This document shows positions 43,255 through 51,647 of a stretch of 64,000 bases of DNA, in pieces. This stretch comes from JBCDJG01 sp038748065 (GTDB lineage: Bacteria; Pseudomonadota; Gammaproteobacteria; Pseudomonadales; Halieaceae), in assembly GCA_038748065.1 (NCBI GenBank), contig JBCDJG010000001.1:1-64000 (forward strand), in the 5' to 3' direction. The translations under genes were made by a program, and so were the position numbers. The notes beneath the pieces were generated by a model. That model worked only from the letters and a program-made list of their open reading frames with translations, did not search any database and was not told the origin of the DNA. Numbering within the stretch: the stretch's first letter is position 1; each line of letters begins with the position of its first letter.

Positions 43255-44394
43255 ATGGCAGGCCACTCCGTAGAGACAGTGCTAGCCAGGGCTTTGTCAG
43301 ATCTCGGCGAGTTTGAGGGCGCATCGAAGCGCCCCCTGTGTTTTGCCACGACCCACATTCGCCAGGCCGATGGTTCTTTCGCCGCTGATCGGATCTACGG
43401 GCGTAGCGACAATCCCACGCTGGCGGCTACCGAGCAGGTGCTGGCAACTGCCGAGGCGGGTGCTGGCGCCCTGCTGTTTTCATCGGGTATGGCCGCCATC
43501 AGCAGCGCACTGGCAACGCTGGGGCCGGGCAGCCACGTGCTTGCACCGCGCTCTCTTTATTACGGCGTGGAGAGCTGGCTAGAGAGATATGGCGCGTCCC
43601 ATGGCCTGACGTATGAGTATGTCGATCAGACAGACCTCGGAGCTGTGGCGGCTGCATTCCGCCCTGATGTAGGCAATGTCATCTGGATGGAAACCCCGGG
43701 CAATCCGCTCCTTGATATAGCCGATATTAAATCGATGTGTGCCCTGGCCGAAGAACGTCATGCCCGCGTGATCGTCGATAGCTCCGTGGCTACCCCCCTG
43801 CTGACGCAGCCGCTCAATCTCGGCGCCGACCTAGTTGTACATTCGGCCACCAAATATCTCGGGGGCCACTCAGATCTGCTGGGCGGCGTGGTTGTCGCAC
43901 GCGAGCTCGACGAGACCTGGGACAAACTGCAGCACTTCCGCTATAGCCACGGCAACCAGTTGGATGCCTTTGATGCCTGGCTGTTGGCCAGAAGCCTGGA
44001 AAGTCTGGGGCCCAGAATGCGGCAGATCTGCGAATCGGGCGCAAAGATTGCCGAATGGCTAAACCAGGATTCGCGGGTCGACCGCGTATACTATCCCGGA
44101 CTGCCCAGCCACCCCAATCACGCCATCGCTCGGGATCAGATGGGCGGGCGTTACCCGGGGCTGATGTCCTTTACGCTGTACTCAGGGGAGGAGCGTGCCA
44201 TTGCGGCCACTAACCAGCTCGCGTTGATCAAGCGGGCGACCTCTTTCGGTGGCGCGCAATCGACTATCGAGCATCATCCTTCCATTCGCGACCTTTACGC
44301 CGCGCGCAGCACGGTACCACGCTCATTGCTGCGACTTTCTGTTGGGCTCGAGAACCCTAGCGAACTGATAAACGACCTGGACCAGGCGCTGTAA
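43255..44394 (+). CDS. Cys/Met metabolism PLP-dependent enzyme (cystathionine gamma-lyase/synthase type)
   Basis: About 379 residues from ATG 43255; an earlier ATG at 43207 would overlap the peptidase gene by 29 bases. The family core is present: YGRSDNPT, LLFSSGMAA, MEPxGNP-like METPGNPLL, VDSSVATP, PLP lysine in SATKYLGGHSD, and the C-terminal RLSVGLENPSELIND. The residue after YG is Val where methionine gamma-lyase has Cys, so release of methanethiol is not supported directly. It may process a sulfur- or hydroxy-amino acid released by the peptidase. Confidence 0.82.
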   Translation: MAGHSVETVLARALSDLGEFEGASKRPLCFATTHIRQADGSFAADRIYGRSDNPTLAATEQVLATAEAGAGALLFSSGMAAISSALATLGPGSHVLAPRSLYYGVESWLERYGASHGLTYEYVDQTDLGAVAAAFRPDVGNVIWMETPGNPLLDIADIKSMCALAEERHARVIVDSSVATPLLTQPLNLGADLVVHSATKYLGGHSDLLGGVVVARELDETWDKLQHFRYSHGNQLDAFDAWLLARSLESLGPRMRQICESGAKIAEWLNQDSRVDRVYYPGLPSHPNHAIARDQMGGRYPGLMSFTLYSGEERAIAATNQLALIKRATSFGGAQSTIEHHPSIRDLYAARSTVPRSLLRLSVGLENPSELINDLDQAL

Positions 44395-44472
44395 GCCGCA
44401 GCGCCAAGAGACCAGCAGGAGATCACCATCGATACGCCAGACCCCGCCCTGCTACAGGATCCCGTTTACATT

Positions 44473-45612
44473 GTGGGCGCTCTGGTTCTAATAACCAGCT
44501 TTTGGTTGTGGCTGTCTTCACTGGATCAGTTGCAGCGCATCATGGACATCCTGCCCGCGCCCATTTGGATTTACATGTCAGCACTCGTGCTGGGCAGCAT
44601 TGGCCTGTTTCCCGCAGCAAGCGTTGCCTACAGCACCTTGGCCACCTTTGTTGTGCCGCTCTCACTATTCCTGCTGACGGTGAGTTCTGATTTCCGTTCA
44701 GTGCTACGCATCGGCAGGCTGTCGGCCATTATGCTCGCCGCTGGCACCAGCGGTGTACTAATCGGCGCCGTGCCGGCTTTCCTGGCGATTGAGCCAGTCC
44801 TCGGTGAGGACAGCTGGAAGGCCATCGCGACCCTGTCAGGGGGGTGGATTGGCGGCTCTGCGAATACCATCGCCGTGCAACAGGCCCTGGAAACGCCGCC
44901 AGAGTTGCTAGGCCCCATCCTGATCGTCGATGCGGTCATTGGCTACGGCTGGTTCGTCATCCTGCTGTATCTCGGCACGCAGCAGGCTTTCCTATCACGA
45001 CTGTTCCGCTATGACGCGAGTCGTGGGCTGGATATCGATGAGGTGAACGTCCGCAGCGTCGAGCGCAAGCCGCTCTCACTACCCAAGCTTGCGGCCATTA
45101 TCGGGCTCGCAATGGCGGGCGCTGCGCTGGCTACCGCCATCGGTCACGCCCTGCCTGAGCTGGGCAACCCGACAATCATTTCGGCAACCACCTGGACGAT
45201 CCTGGTGGTCGTTGCGCTGGGTGTCTCCGCATCCTTTACGCCGCTATCGCGGGTCGAGGCCTATGGTGCAACAGACATCGGCTATTTCCTGATGCTCTTG
45301 GGAATCTGTTCGCTGGGCGCAAGGGGCAGCCTCGGTGCTTTTCTCGATGCGCCGGCCGTCATCATCAGCATGCTTTTGTGGCTGATAGCGCACGTGGGTG
45401 TCCTGGCACTGGCGGCATGGATTTTCAGGGCACCACCCGTGCTTTTAGCCATCGGTAGCATGGCCAATATAGGTGGCTTTGTAACCGCGCCAATCGTTGC
45501 GATGTCCTATAACCGCAACCTGGTACCCACAGCCCTGTTGATGGCCGCCATCGCCCAGGTCGCCGGCGTTTACCTGCCCTTCGCCCTCGCTTCGCTGCTG
45601 CGAGCGATGTGA
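44473..45612 (+). CDS. DUF819 family membrane transporter (copy 2)
   Basis: A protein of about 379 residues from GTG 44473, with ten membrane segments. TVSSDFRSVLRIG, SGGWIGGSANTIAVQQ and GSMANIGGFVTAPIV are family marks and match the copy at 15456. The first few residues of copy 1 (LTDPMSL) pair with LLQDPVYI, which lies upstream of GTG 44473. The open frame continues upstream to an ATC codon at 44428 that sits 6 bases after AGGAG, with no ATG, so a rare start or a mutated ATG is possible. It is the third gene of the S9 unit. Confidence 0.82.
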   Translation: MGALVLITSFWLWLSSLDQLQRIMDILPAPIWIYMSALVLGSIGLFPAASVAYSTLATFVVPLSLFLLTVSSDFRSVLRIGRLSAIMLAAGTSGVLIGAVPAFLAIEPVLGEDSWKAIATLSGGWIGGSANTIAVQQALETPPELLGPILIVDAVIGYGWFVILLYLGTQQAFLSRLFRYDASRGLDIDEVNVRSVERKPLSLPKLAAIIGLAMAGAALATAIGHALPELGNPTIISATTWTILVVVALGVSASFTPLSRVEAYGATDIGYFLMLLGICSLGARGSLGAFLDAPAVIISMLLWLIAHVGVLALAAWIFRAPPVLLAIGSMANIGGFVTAPIVAMSYNRNLVPTALLMAAIAQVAGVYLPFALASLLRAM

Positions 45613-45639
45613 GGCCACCGGGTTAACAGGCATCTAAAC

Positions 45640-45662
45640 CGCCAGCGCCGGAAAAGCTGGCG
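45640..45662. terminator. Hairpin between convergent operons
   Basis: A perfect 7-bp stem CGCCAGC/GCTGGCG with a 9-base loop. It lies between the end of the DUF819 gene and the end of the convergent DUF2817 gene. No T-run is present, so strength is unclear. Confidence 0.45.
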
Positions 45663-45684
45663 CTAACACACAGCCTGATCCGTG

Positions 45685-46890
45685 TTATTCGAACGCCGAG
45701 CTCAGCGTGATTGTGCCAGGCTCAGCCGCTGCGTTTTCCCTTGCCCAGATTGCGGCGCCGTCTATTGCCGCTTGCAGGGCCCTGCTACCCGCATTGATGA
45801 CACCGGTCTGAAAGGCGGCGCTTTCAGGGTTGATGGAGCGCCGCAAGATGTGCCTGGCCGTCAGCCAATGTCGAGAGCTCCGGTCACCGCTCAGCTGCAG
45901 GTAGCGTTCACACACGGTCTCGCGAACAAACAGCTCATCCGGCGTGAAGTGGATATCGGGCTCTGTGCAAAATTCAATGACCGCCCCTGCAACATCCCGC
46001 TGCGGTGCCATGGCCGACTGTACGCCCCACATCATCAGTCCGTGGCGAGACGGGCGCCTCGCGCCGGCCGAGGTACCCGTATTCCATTGCTTATTAACGG
46101 TTTCCCGGGCAATGGCCTCCATGCCCCACCAGCTGCCAGCGCGCTGGTACAGGGCGTCTCCTGTCTGATTAAAGCAGAGAAAAATCAGATTGCCGTTACC
46201 GGTTCGAAGCAGTGTATGCCAGTCGAGATAAACAATGTGGCGCGCGCTACCGGTCAGTTCATCGAGCACGCGGGTTATCGTGCAGCGTGACCACTCTGGC
46301 CCTGAGCCACCGAACTCAATACCGCGCGGGTCGTGGTACTGCCCGGAGGTCATCGCATTATCGACCTCCCAGCGACCAAAGCGGGCGACGCTATCAGCAA
46401 AGGCCGCCTGCCACTTAGCAAAGGTTGCTTCGGTTGGTTCGATCTCCGCAGGCAGCCCTGCCATGACCTCGTCATAAATAGGATTGACAGCAGGTAGGTT
46501 GTCGAAGTCGATCCAGTTTCGGTTCATGTCCACGAGGTTTTCGTTACTGCGGATACCGTGGGCCATGCCGTAGGGGTTAGAGGCATGTATCTGCAGAAAG
46601 GCAACGCCCTCGGGCGGCTTCTCGAACAGCCCAACCTCAGCCGCGTAAGACTGCACGGCAGAGCCGCAATACCCCTCCGCACCGTGAGTGCCCGATACCG
46701 TCAGGACAACCACATCAGCATCACGTGGCCCCATCCAGGCAAAATCAATAAACAGTGCCTCGCCATCAGGGCCGAGATGGCCGGGCAGCTGCACATGGTC
46801 GAGTGTCGCACCCGCCGCCTGCTGGCACTGTTGAAACAGGGTGCGCGCGTCAGTGTAGGACTCGGAAAAAAAACGCGTATAGTCGCTCAC
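45685..46890 (-). CDS. DUF2817 M14-like metallo-carboxypeptidase/deacylase
   Basis: A 401-residue protein starting at GTG 46890, which overlaps the DUF885 stop by 4 bases (GTGA). Zinc-site motifs resemble the M14/aspartoacylase superfamily: VSGTHGAEG near residue 68, VDMNRNWID near 120 and LDWHTLL near 225, with EFCTEPDIHF later. DUF2817 proteins are predicted zinc hydrolases of amide or peptide bonds. No signal peptide is seen, so it should act in the cytoplasm. It is the last gene of a four-gene unit under operator 6. Confidence 0.8.
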   Translation of the reverse strand: MSDYTRFFSESYTDARTLFQQCQQAAGATLDHVQLPGHLGPDGEALFIDFAWMGPRDADVVVLTVSGTHGAEGYCGSAVQSYAAEVGLFEKPPEGVAFLQIHASNPYGMAHGIRSNENLVDMNRNWIDFDNLPAVNPIYDEVMAGLPAEIEPTEATFAKWQAAFADSVARFGRWEVDNAMTSGQYHDPRGIEFGGSGPEWSRCTITRVLDELTGSARHIVYLDWHTLLRTGNGNLIFLCFNQTGDALYQRAGSWWGMEAIARETVNKQWNTGTSAGARRPSRHGLMMWGVQSAMAPQRDVAGAVIEFCTEPDIHFTPDELFVRETVCERYLQLSGDRSSRHWLTARHILRRSINPESAAFQTGVINAGSRALQAAIDGAAIWARENAAAEPGTITLSSAFE

Positions 46891-48719
46891 GATGCTTCCT
46901 TTTTCGACGTTTCAGTGAGCTGGTCAGCGATCCATCTATCGATCAGCTCTTCCAGAATGCCAAGCGGCATCGCACCGTTCATCAGGATGGCGTCGTGGAA
47001 GGCCCCTAAGTCGAATCGCTCGCCCAGCGCCGCCTCGGCGTCCTTGCGCATCTGGATGATCGCCAGCTGACCCGTCTTGTAGGCCGTCGCCTGACCTGGG
47101 TTTGCGGCATAGCGCTCCACCTCTCGCTCTACCCGACCGTCGGGCAAACCGGTCTTGGCTTTCAGGAAGTCAAAGGCCTCTTGCAGGGACCAGCGCCGGG
47201 CATGAATACCGGTATCGACTGCCAAGCGCGTCGCCCTGAAAAGCTCCATCTGCAAGCGGCCAAGATTCCCGAGGGGATCGTCCTCGTAAACGCCCATATC
47301 CAGCGCCACGACTCGCTCGCCATACAGCGCCCACCCCTCAACATGAGCGGCGAACAGTGGCACGGTTCTGAGGAAGGGCACGCCTTCCATCTTCTGTCCC
47401 AACGCGCTCTGGAAATGATGGCCCGGCGAGCCCTCGTGGTACATCAAGGTCGGCAGGGCAAAGCGCGGCAGTTCCGCGGTGTCGCGCTGATTGAGGAAGA
47501 AGCGCCCCGGCCGCGAGCCATCGAGAGCGGCGGGCACGTAATAGCCAGTGCTCGATGACTGTTCGGCATAGACGGGCACGCGAACTATCTCCAGCGCATC
47601 ATCGGGTAGGGTATCGAAATAGTTGCCGATGTCATCCATCAGCGCCAGATCAAGCTCTTCGAGATATGCGATCATCTCCAGCCTGCCCTCTTCGTCGTTA
47701 CTAAAGAGGTTGGTGGGGTCGGCGCTCAGGATACCAATTCGCTCCGCGACAGTACCCTCGGAGAGCCCTTCGTCGATCAGAATGGCGTCCATCTCGGCCT
47801 CGATACGCGCAATCTCAGCCAGGCCCAGTTCGTGAATTTCATCCGCCGTTAGATCGGTCGTGGTAAATGACCTGAGAGCCGCAGCATAAATCGCCTCACC
47901 CTTGGGAAGGCGCCAGATGCCGGCACGGCTGTCCGTTTCCAGCCGCATGTCTTCGAACAGTGCGATCAGTCTGCCGTAGGCGGGCAAAACCGAGCTTTCG
48001 ACCGCGGCAGCCGCATCACCGAGGTAGGCCGCCATCTGCTCATCGCTCAGGTCAAGGTCGGCCATGCGCCGGTCCAGTGAAGTTACCAGAAGATTCTCGG
48101 CGGGTGCAGGATCAGCAAAGGCGCGCAGACCAACCAGGGTTTTGTCGACAATGAAGTCCGGCGGCAATATACCCGCCTCGCGGTCATCCTGGACACGCTG
48201 AGTCGTCTCATCGATGACTCGCCCGAATTCATGCAAGCGCTTGACGTAGCGGCGGATGCTCTTCTCACCCTCGATTTTATGGGCATCGGTCAGCATGGCC
48301 GGGAGCTGAATATTCACCCCGCTGAGCTGATTGACACGATAGCCGAAGGGCGCGAGCTCGGCTCGCTTGATCAAGTCATCGAAAAACCAGGCTGCGATCT
48401 TCCAGCTCCAGTAGTCCTGGCCCTCAAGGCCCTCGGGGCCATAGCGGTCAAGGCCCCGTCGCATCTCAAGAAGACTGGCCAGGCTGCGCTCTTCCTGCTC
48501 TTGGGTATAGCTACCGAGCTTATCGGAGTGGAAGTCCAGAACCGTATTCTCGATCGCACCCACCTGAGTGATGAGCTCCGGAAGTTGCAGCATCTGCTGC
48601 ACGGTGATCTTGTTGATGTACTGATTGACGCCTAGCGGCCGCCACCAGAGCAAGGTATAGGCGCCCAGAGCGGCGACAAGGAGCAGCGCACCCGCACCCG
48701 CCAGGAGCCGCTTGAGCAC
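46887..48719 (-). CDS. DUF885 zinc hydrolase, membrane-anchored
   Basis: About 610 residues from GTG 48719, one base after the preceding stop codon. An N-terminal membrane anchor (AGAGALLLVAALGAYTLLWW) puts the domain in the periplasm. The zinc motif YHEGSPGHHFQ, the metal-ligand region with EGWALYGERV and a long helical body define DUF885, related to M3/M32-type carboxypeptidases. The C-terminal QATAYKTGQLAI is also typical. Substrate is unknown, but a peptide or amide is expected. Confidence 0.82.
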   Translation of the reverse strand: MLKRLLAGAGALLLVAALGAYTLLWWRPLGVNQYINKITVQQMLQLPELITQVGAIENTVLDFHSDKLGSYTQEQEERSLASLLEMRRGLDRYGPEGLEGQDYWSWKIAAWFFDDLIKRAELAPFGYRVNQLSGVNIQLPAMLTDAHKIEGEKSIRRYVKRLHEFGRVIDETTQRVQDDREAGILPPDFIVDKTLVGLRAFADPAPAENLLVTSLDRRMADLDLSDEQMAAYLGDAAAAVESSVLPAYGRLIALFEDMRLETDSRAGIWRLPKGEAIYAAALRSFTTTDLTADEIHELGLAEIARIEAEMDAILIDEGLSEGTVAERIGILSADPTNLFSNDEEGRLEMIAYLEELDLALMDDIGNYFDTLPDDALEIVRVPVYAEQSSSTGYYVPAALDGSRPGRFFLNQRDTAELPRFALPTLMYHEGSPGHHFQSALGQKMEGVPFLRTVPLFAAHVEGWALYGERVVALDMGVYEDDPLGNLGRLQMELFRATRLAVDTGIHARRWSLQEAFDFLKAKTGLPDGRVEREVERYAANPGQATAYKTGQLAIIQMRKDAEAALGERFDLGAFHDAILMNGAMPLGILEELIDRWIADQLTETSKKEAS

Positions 48720-48720
48720 C

Positions 48721-49881
48721 TTACCAACCGCCACAGCGCTCCCAGGTGCCCAGCAATTCGCCGGCTTCCAGCACATTGAAACGGTTGTACTGAGCTGCGG
48801 TCGCGCAAGCATGGTTTGGCAGGATTCGCAGCTGACTGCCGAGGGGATACTGGCTGAAATCAAGTTCAGCACCCGGCGAGGCCGGGCTGATGATGCCATG
48901 CTCCTGATTAGCGCCGGTCATAACCAGGGGCAGCGCCTGCCCATCGGCGTTCAACACCGCGCCATAGCCATAATCGATAGCCTGATTAGCCGTTCCACGG
49001 TCACGGGACATGGCCATCCAGCCCCCGTCCGTAATCAGCCACTGCTTCTCTTTCTGGTAGCCGGTGACGGTCACCAGCACACTTAGCGCGATGTCGTCTA
49101 GCGAGCAGACGCCGATGCCGGCCATCACGAGATCGCTGATGGCATACACGCCGGCGCGCACTTCGGTCACACCACCCAGGTCATCAATGGCATAGGCCGT
49201 TGGCGTAGAACCGATAGACACCACCGGGCAAGGCAAATCGGCACCGCGTAAACGCTCCGCCGCGACAACGGTGCGATCGCGCTCCTGCCTGGCCATCGCC
49301 AGCAGGGATTCAGGCGTACGGCAGTTATAGCTTTCCCCAGCGTGGGTCATAACGCCGCGCAGTTCGGTGCCATCACGCTCGTGTAAGAGCCGACCAATCT
49401 CGAGCAATGGCTCACCAAAGGGATCGGTGCCGGAACGATGTCCGTCAACGTCCAGCTCAATAAGCACCGGTATGGTAAGGCCCAGACCTTGCGCATAATC
49501 GGCCAGCAGACCGGCCATTTCAGGCGTGTCCAAGGTACAAATAAGGTCAACGCCCTGCTGCACCAAACGAGCCATCTGCTCGAACTTGTTTGGCGAGATA
49601 CCAACGGCGTAAAAGATGTTAGTGATGCCAAACCCGGCAAAGTACTCCGCCTCTTTGAGAGTCGACACCGTGATGCCCTGAACATGGCCTGCAGCGACTA
49701 TGTCGCGCGTCACGTCAATGCTCTTGTGGGTTTTGACATGGGGCCTCAGCGTGCCACCCAGGCCACCGATGTGATCGGCGAGCCGCTTCGCGTTGGCGCG
49801 CAGCTTGTCGCGATCAAGCAGCAAGGCGGGCGTAGTGAGGCCCGTGAGCTCTGCCGTGCCGCTGCTAATCGCCGCCGTCAC
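48721..49881 (-). CDS. D-threonine aldolase/D-serine dehydratase-like PLP enzyme
   Basis: A 386-residue fold-type III enzyme starting at GTG 49881, overlapping the cyclodeaminase stop by 4 bases. PLP lysine is in LRPHVKTHK near residue 50. It continues with ITVSTLKEAEYFAGFG, a VDVGxxRxG-like LDVDGHRSG, SIGSTPTA and the C-terminal metal motif LPNHACATAA. The family acts on D-3-hydroxy-amino acids or D-serine and needs a divalent metal at the His-x-Cys site. It implies that the operon handles a D- or beta-hydroxylated amino acid. Confidence 0.82.
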   Translation of the reverse strand: MTAAISSGTAELTGLTTPALLLDRDKLRANAKRLADHIGGLGGTLRPHVKTHKSIDVTRDIVAAGHVQGITVSTLKEAEYFAGFGITNIFYAVGISPNKFEQMARLVQQGVDLICTLDTPEMAGLLADYAQGLGLTIPVLIELDVDGHRSGTDPFGEPLLEIGRLLHERDGTELRGVMTHAGESYNCRTPESLLAMARQERDRTVVAAERLRGADLPCPVVSIGSTPTAYAIDDLGGVTEVRAGVYAISDLVMAGIGVCSLDDIALSVLVTVTGYQKEKQWLITDGGWMAMSRDRGTANQAIDYGYGAVLNADGQALPLVMTGANQEHGIISPASPGAELDFSQYPLGSQLRILPNHACATAAQYNRFNVLEAGELLGTWERCGGW

Positions 49882-50861
49882 TCGTCGTTACCCCACTGAT
49901 CCAGCTGTTGGAAGCGACCTGCTTTCGTGGCCAGTTCCACCGCCAACTGCGCCGCCGCAACGTCCTGTAAGCCCATACCGGTGGAATCGAACAGCGTGAT
50001 CTGCTCCTCGGTATCGCGGCCAGAGCTCTTCTTGGTAATCACTTCACCCAATGGGACAATTTGCTCTTCCTTAAGGATGCCAGCCTTGACGGCGTGCTGG
50101 CATTCGCCCAGCAGAGCGTTCTGATCAGGCGCGTCACCGAATACTTTGCAGGCGGATAGAAGCTCCGCGTCAACCTCCTGCTTGCCCAGCGTGTCGGTAC
50201 CCATGCAGGCGACATGCGTGCCGCTGCGGACCCAATCGGCACGAATGTAGGGCTGGAATGACAGCCCCACGGTAATAAGCACGTCGCTTGCCTGACACAG
50301 CGCTTCGATGGGCAGCACTTCGACTTCGATATTGAGATCCGCTAGCGCCTTGCCCAGACGCTCCCCGGAGCCAGACTCACGCTCCGGCACGACAACGCGG
50401 TTAAAGTTACCCTCCGCCAGGCAGGCGCGTACCTGAAACTCCGATTGACCTCCCGCGGCGGTGATACCCAGTACCCGGGCGTCAGGCCTGGCAAGGTGGC
50501 GCACAGACAGCGCACTGGCAGCCGCCGTACGCAGCGCATTCAGATACGTGGCGCAGACCAATGCCGAGGGTGCACCGCTGTCTGGATTAAACAGCATGAT
50601 GGTGGACTGATGATTAGGCAGGCCCAGCGACCGGTTGCCCGGCCAGAGACCGCCGGCCTTGATACCAAGCGCTGGCTTACTGGTATCGAAGCCCGATTTA
50701 AATCCAAATACCGCATCCTGGTAATTCAGACCCTGCCTGACAACCGGAAAGTTGAAAGCACTGCCATTGGCGAGACTGGCGTAGCACTCCTCCATGGCGT
50801 TGGTCATATCCGACTGGTTGACGACGGCTTTGATATCGGACTCTGAGAGAAAAGTAATCAT
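49878..50861 (-). CDS. Ornithine cyclodeaminase/mu-crystallin family enzyme (copy 2)
   Basis: About 327 residues from ATG 50861; a TTG at 50870 is less likely. It shows GIKAGGLWPGNRSLGLPNHQSTIMLF, a Rossmann-like LGITAAGGQSEFQVRA in which the usual GTGxQA is altered to AAGGQS, and DSTGMGLQDVAAAQ. It shares its layout with the copy at 16760 but is clearly divergent. The order cyclodeaminase, D-amino-acid enzyme, DUF885 and DUF2817 suggests stepwise turnover of an amino-acid derivative. It is the first gene under operator 6. Confidence 0.8.
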   Translation of the reverse strand: MITFLSESDIKAVVNQSDMTNAMEECYASLANGSAFNFPVVRQGLNYQDAVFGFKSGFDTSKPALGIKAGGLWPGNRSLGLPNHQSTIMLFNPDSGAPSALVCATYLNALRTAAASALSVRHLARPDARVLGITAAGGQSEFQVRACLAEGNFNRVVVPERESGSGERLGKALADLNIEVEVLPIEALCQASDVLITVGLSFQPYIRADWVRSGTHVACMGTDTLGKQEVDAELLSACKVFGDAPDQNALLGECQHAVKAGILKEEQIVPLGEVITKKSSGRDTEEQITLFDSTGMGLQDVAAAQLAVELATKAGRFQQLDQWGNDE

Positions 50862-50914
50862 AATTCCCAAACGGCAAAGTGGAACAACGGCGATGCTTCA
50901 ACGAAGGAAACAGA

Positions 50915-50934
50915 TTATCTTTATATCAAGCAAA
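50915..50934. promoter_or_regulatory. MarR-type operator 6 (cyclodeaminase-DUF2817 operon)
   Basis: TTATCTTTATATCAAGCAAA has a perfect left arm and core. It lies 53 bases before the cyclodeaminase start and 59 bases after the end of the marR gene. Confidence 0.8.
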
Positions 50935-50993
50935 AATCAACCAATGCCACAGGACATCGGCATCAGAGGACGGTGCGCTCGCTCAGGGGCGTT

Positions 50994-51551
50994 TCAGCCC
51001 AGCGCTTCACCGAAGTCTTTCAAGAGCCGAGCAATCTGGCCCTGTTCTTTGGCAGACAAGTGCGTCACCGCGTCTCGGGCATCTTCAAAGCGCAGAGCAA
51101 TCAGCTCGTTGGTGAGCTTCACACCCTTCGGCGTCAGCCTGGCCGTTAGGGAGCGACCATCCTCGGCGCTCTTGCGCCGGGCGATAAGGCCCTTCTTGGT
51201 TAGCCGGTTGAGCAGGGCAGTAATCGCGCCAGAGGTTAGCACCACTGCCTCTTGCAACTCGGTGGGTGTCAGCTCATAGGGCTTGCCAGAACGACGCAGC
51301 GTCGCCAGCGCATCAAATTCCGAATAGAGCAGCCCATAGGGTTTCAGTACCTCATTGATGCGGGTATCGAGCTGCCTGCCAACACGCAGCAGTCGTCCGA
51401 CAACCGCCATGGGGGCAGGGTCAAGGTCCGGGCGCTCCCGGTTCCAGTCAGTCATGAGCCGATCGATCAGATCGCTGCCGACGGTATCGCGACTGTCGGT
51501 CGCTCCCGACTCTTTTGCTGTCTGGGCTGTGCCGCGGGTCCTTGAAGCCAT
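50994..51551 (-). CDS. MarR-family transcriptional regulator
   Basis: A 185-residue protein from ATG 51551; a longer frame to 51611 lacks support. A polar, unusual 40-residue lead precedes the winged-helix domain: LRVGRQLDTRINEVLKPYGL, SEFDALATLRRSG, LTPTELQEAVVLTSGAITALLNRLTKKGLIAR and the wing RRKSAEDGRSLTARLTPKG. MarR proteins are dimers that bind 16-20 base pseudo-palindromes and let go on binding a small ligand. The nearest palindrome family in the window has ten copies, and this is the only MarR gene, so it is the prime candidate. It follows the TAP-like hydrolase and is probably read from operator 7, giving autoregulation. Confidence 0.85.
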   Translation of the reverse strand: MASRTRGTAQTAKESGATDSRDTVGSDLIDRLMTDWNRERPDLDPAPMAVVGRLLRVGRQLDTRINEVLKPYGLLYSEFDALATLRRSGKPYELTPTELQEAVVLTSGAITALLNRLTKKGLIARRKSAEDGRSLTARLTPKGVKLTNELIALRFEDARDAVTHLSAKEQGQIARLLKDFGEALG

Positions 51552-51647
51552 AGCAAGGTCTCTTCTGTGAGCTGTGTTATCGTCAACGCCAATACCTTCA
51601 CACAGTAACATTTTGCGGAATTCAGGTGTACCACTGATGGATAGTAA

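Noticed and set aside
43255..44394. Methionine gamma-lyase feeding methanethiol to the mddA-like enzyme
   Set aside because: The active-site Cys of methionine gamma-lyase is Val here, so only the broader family is supported.
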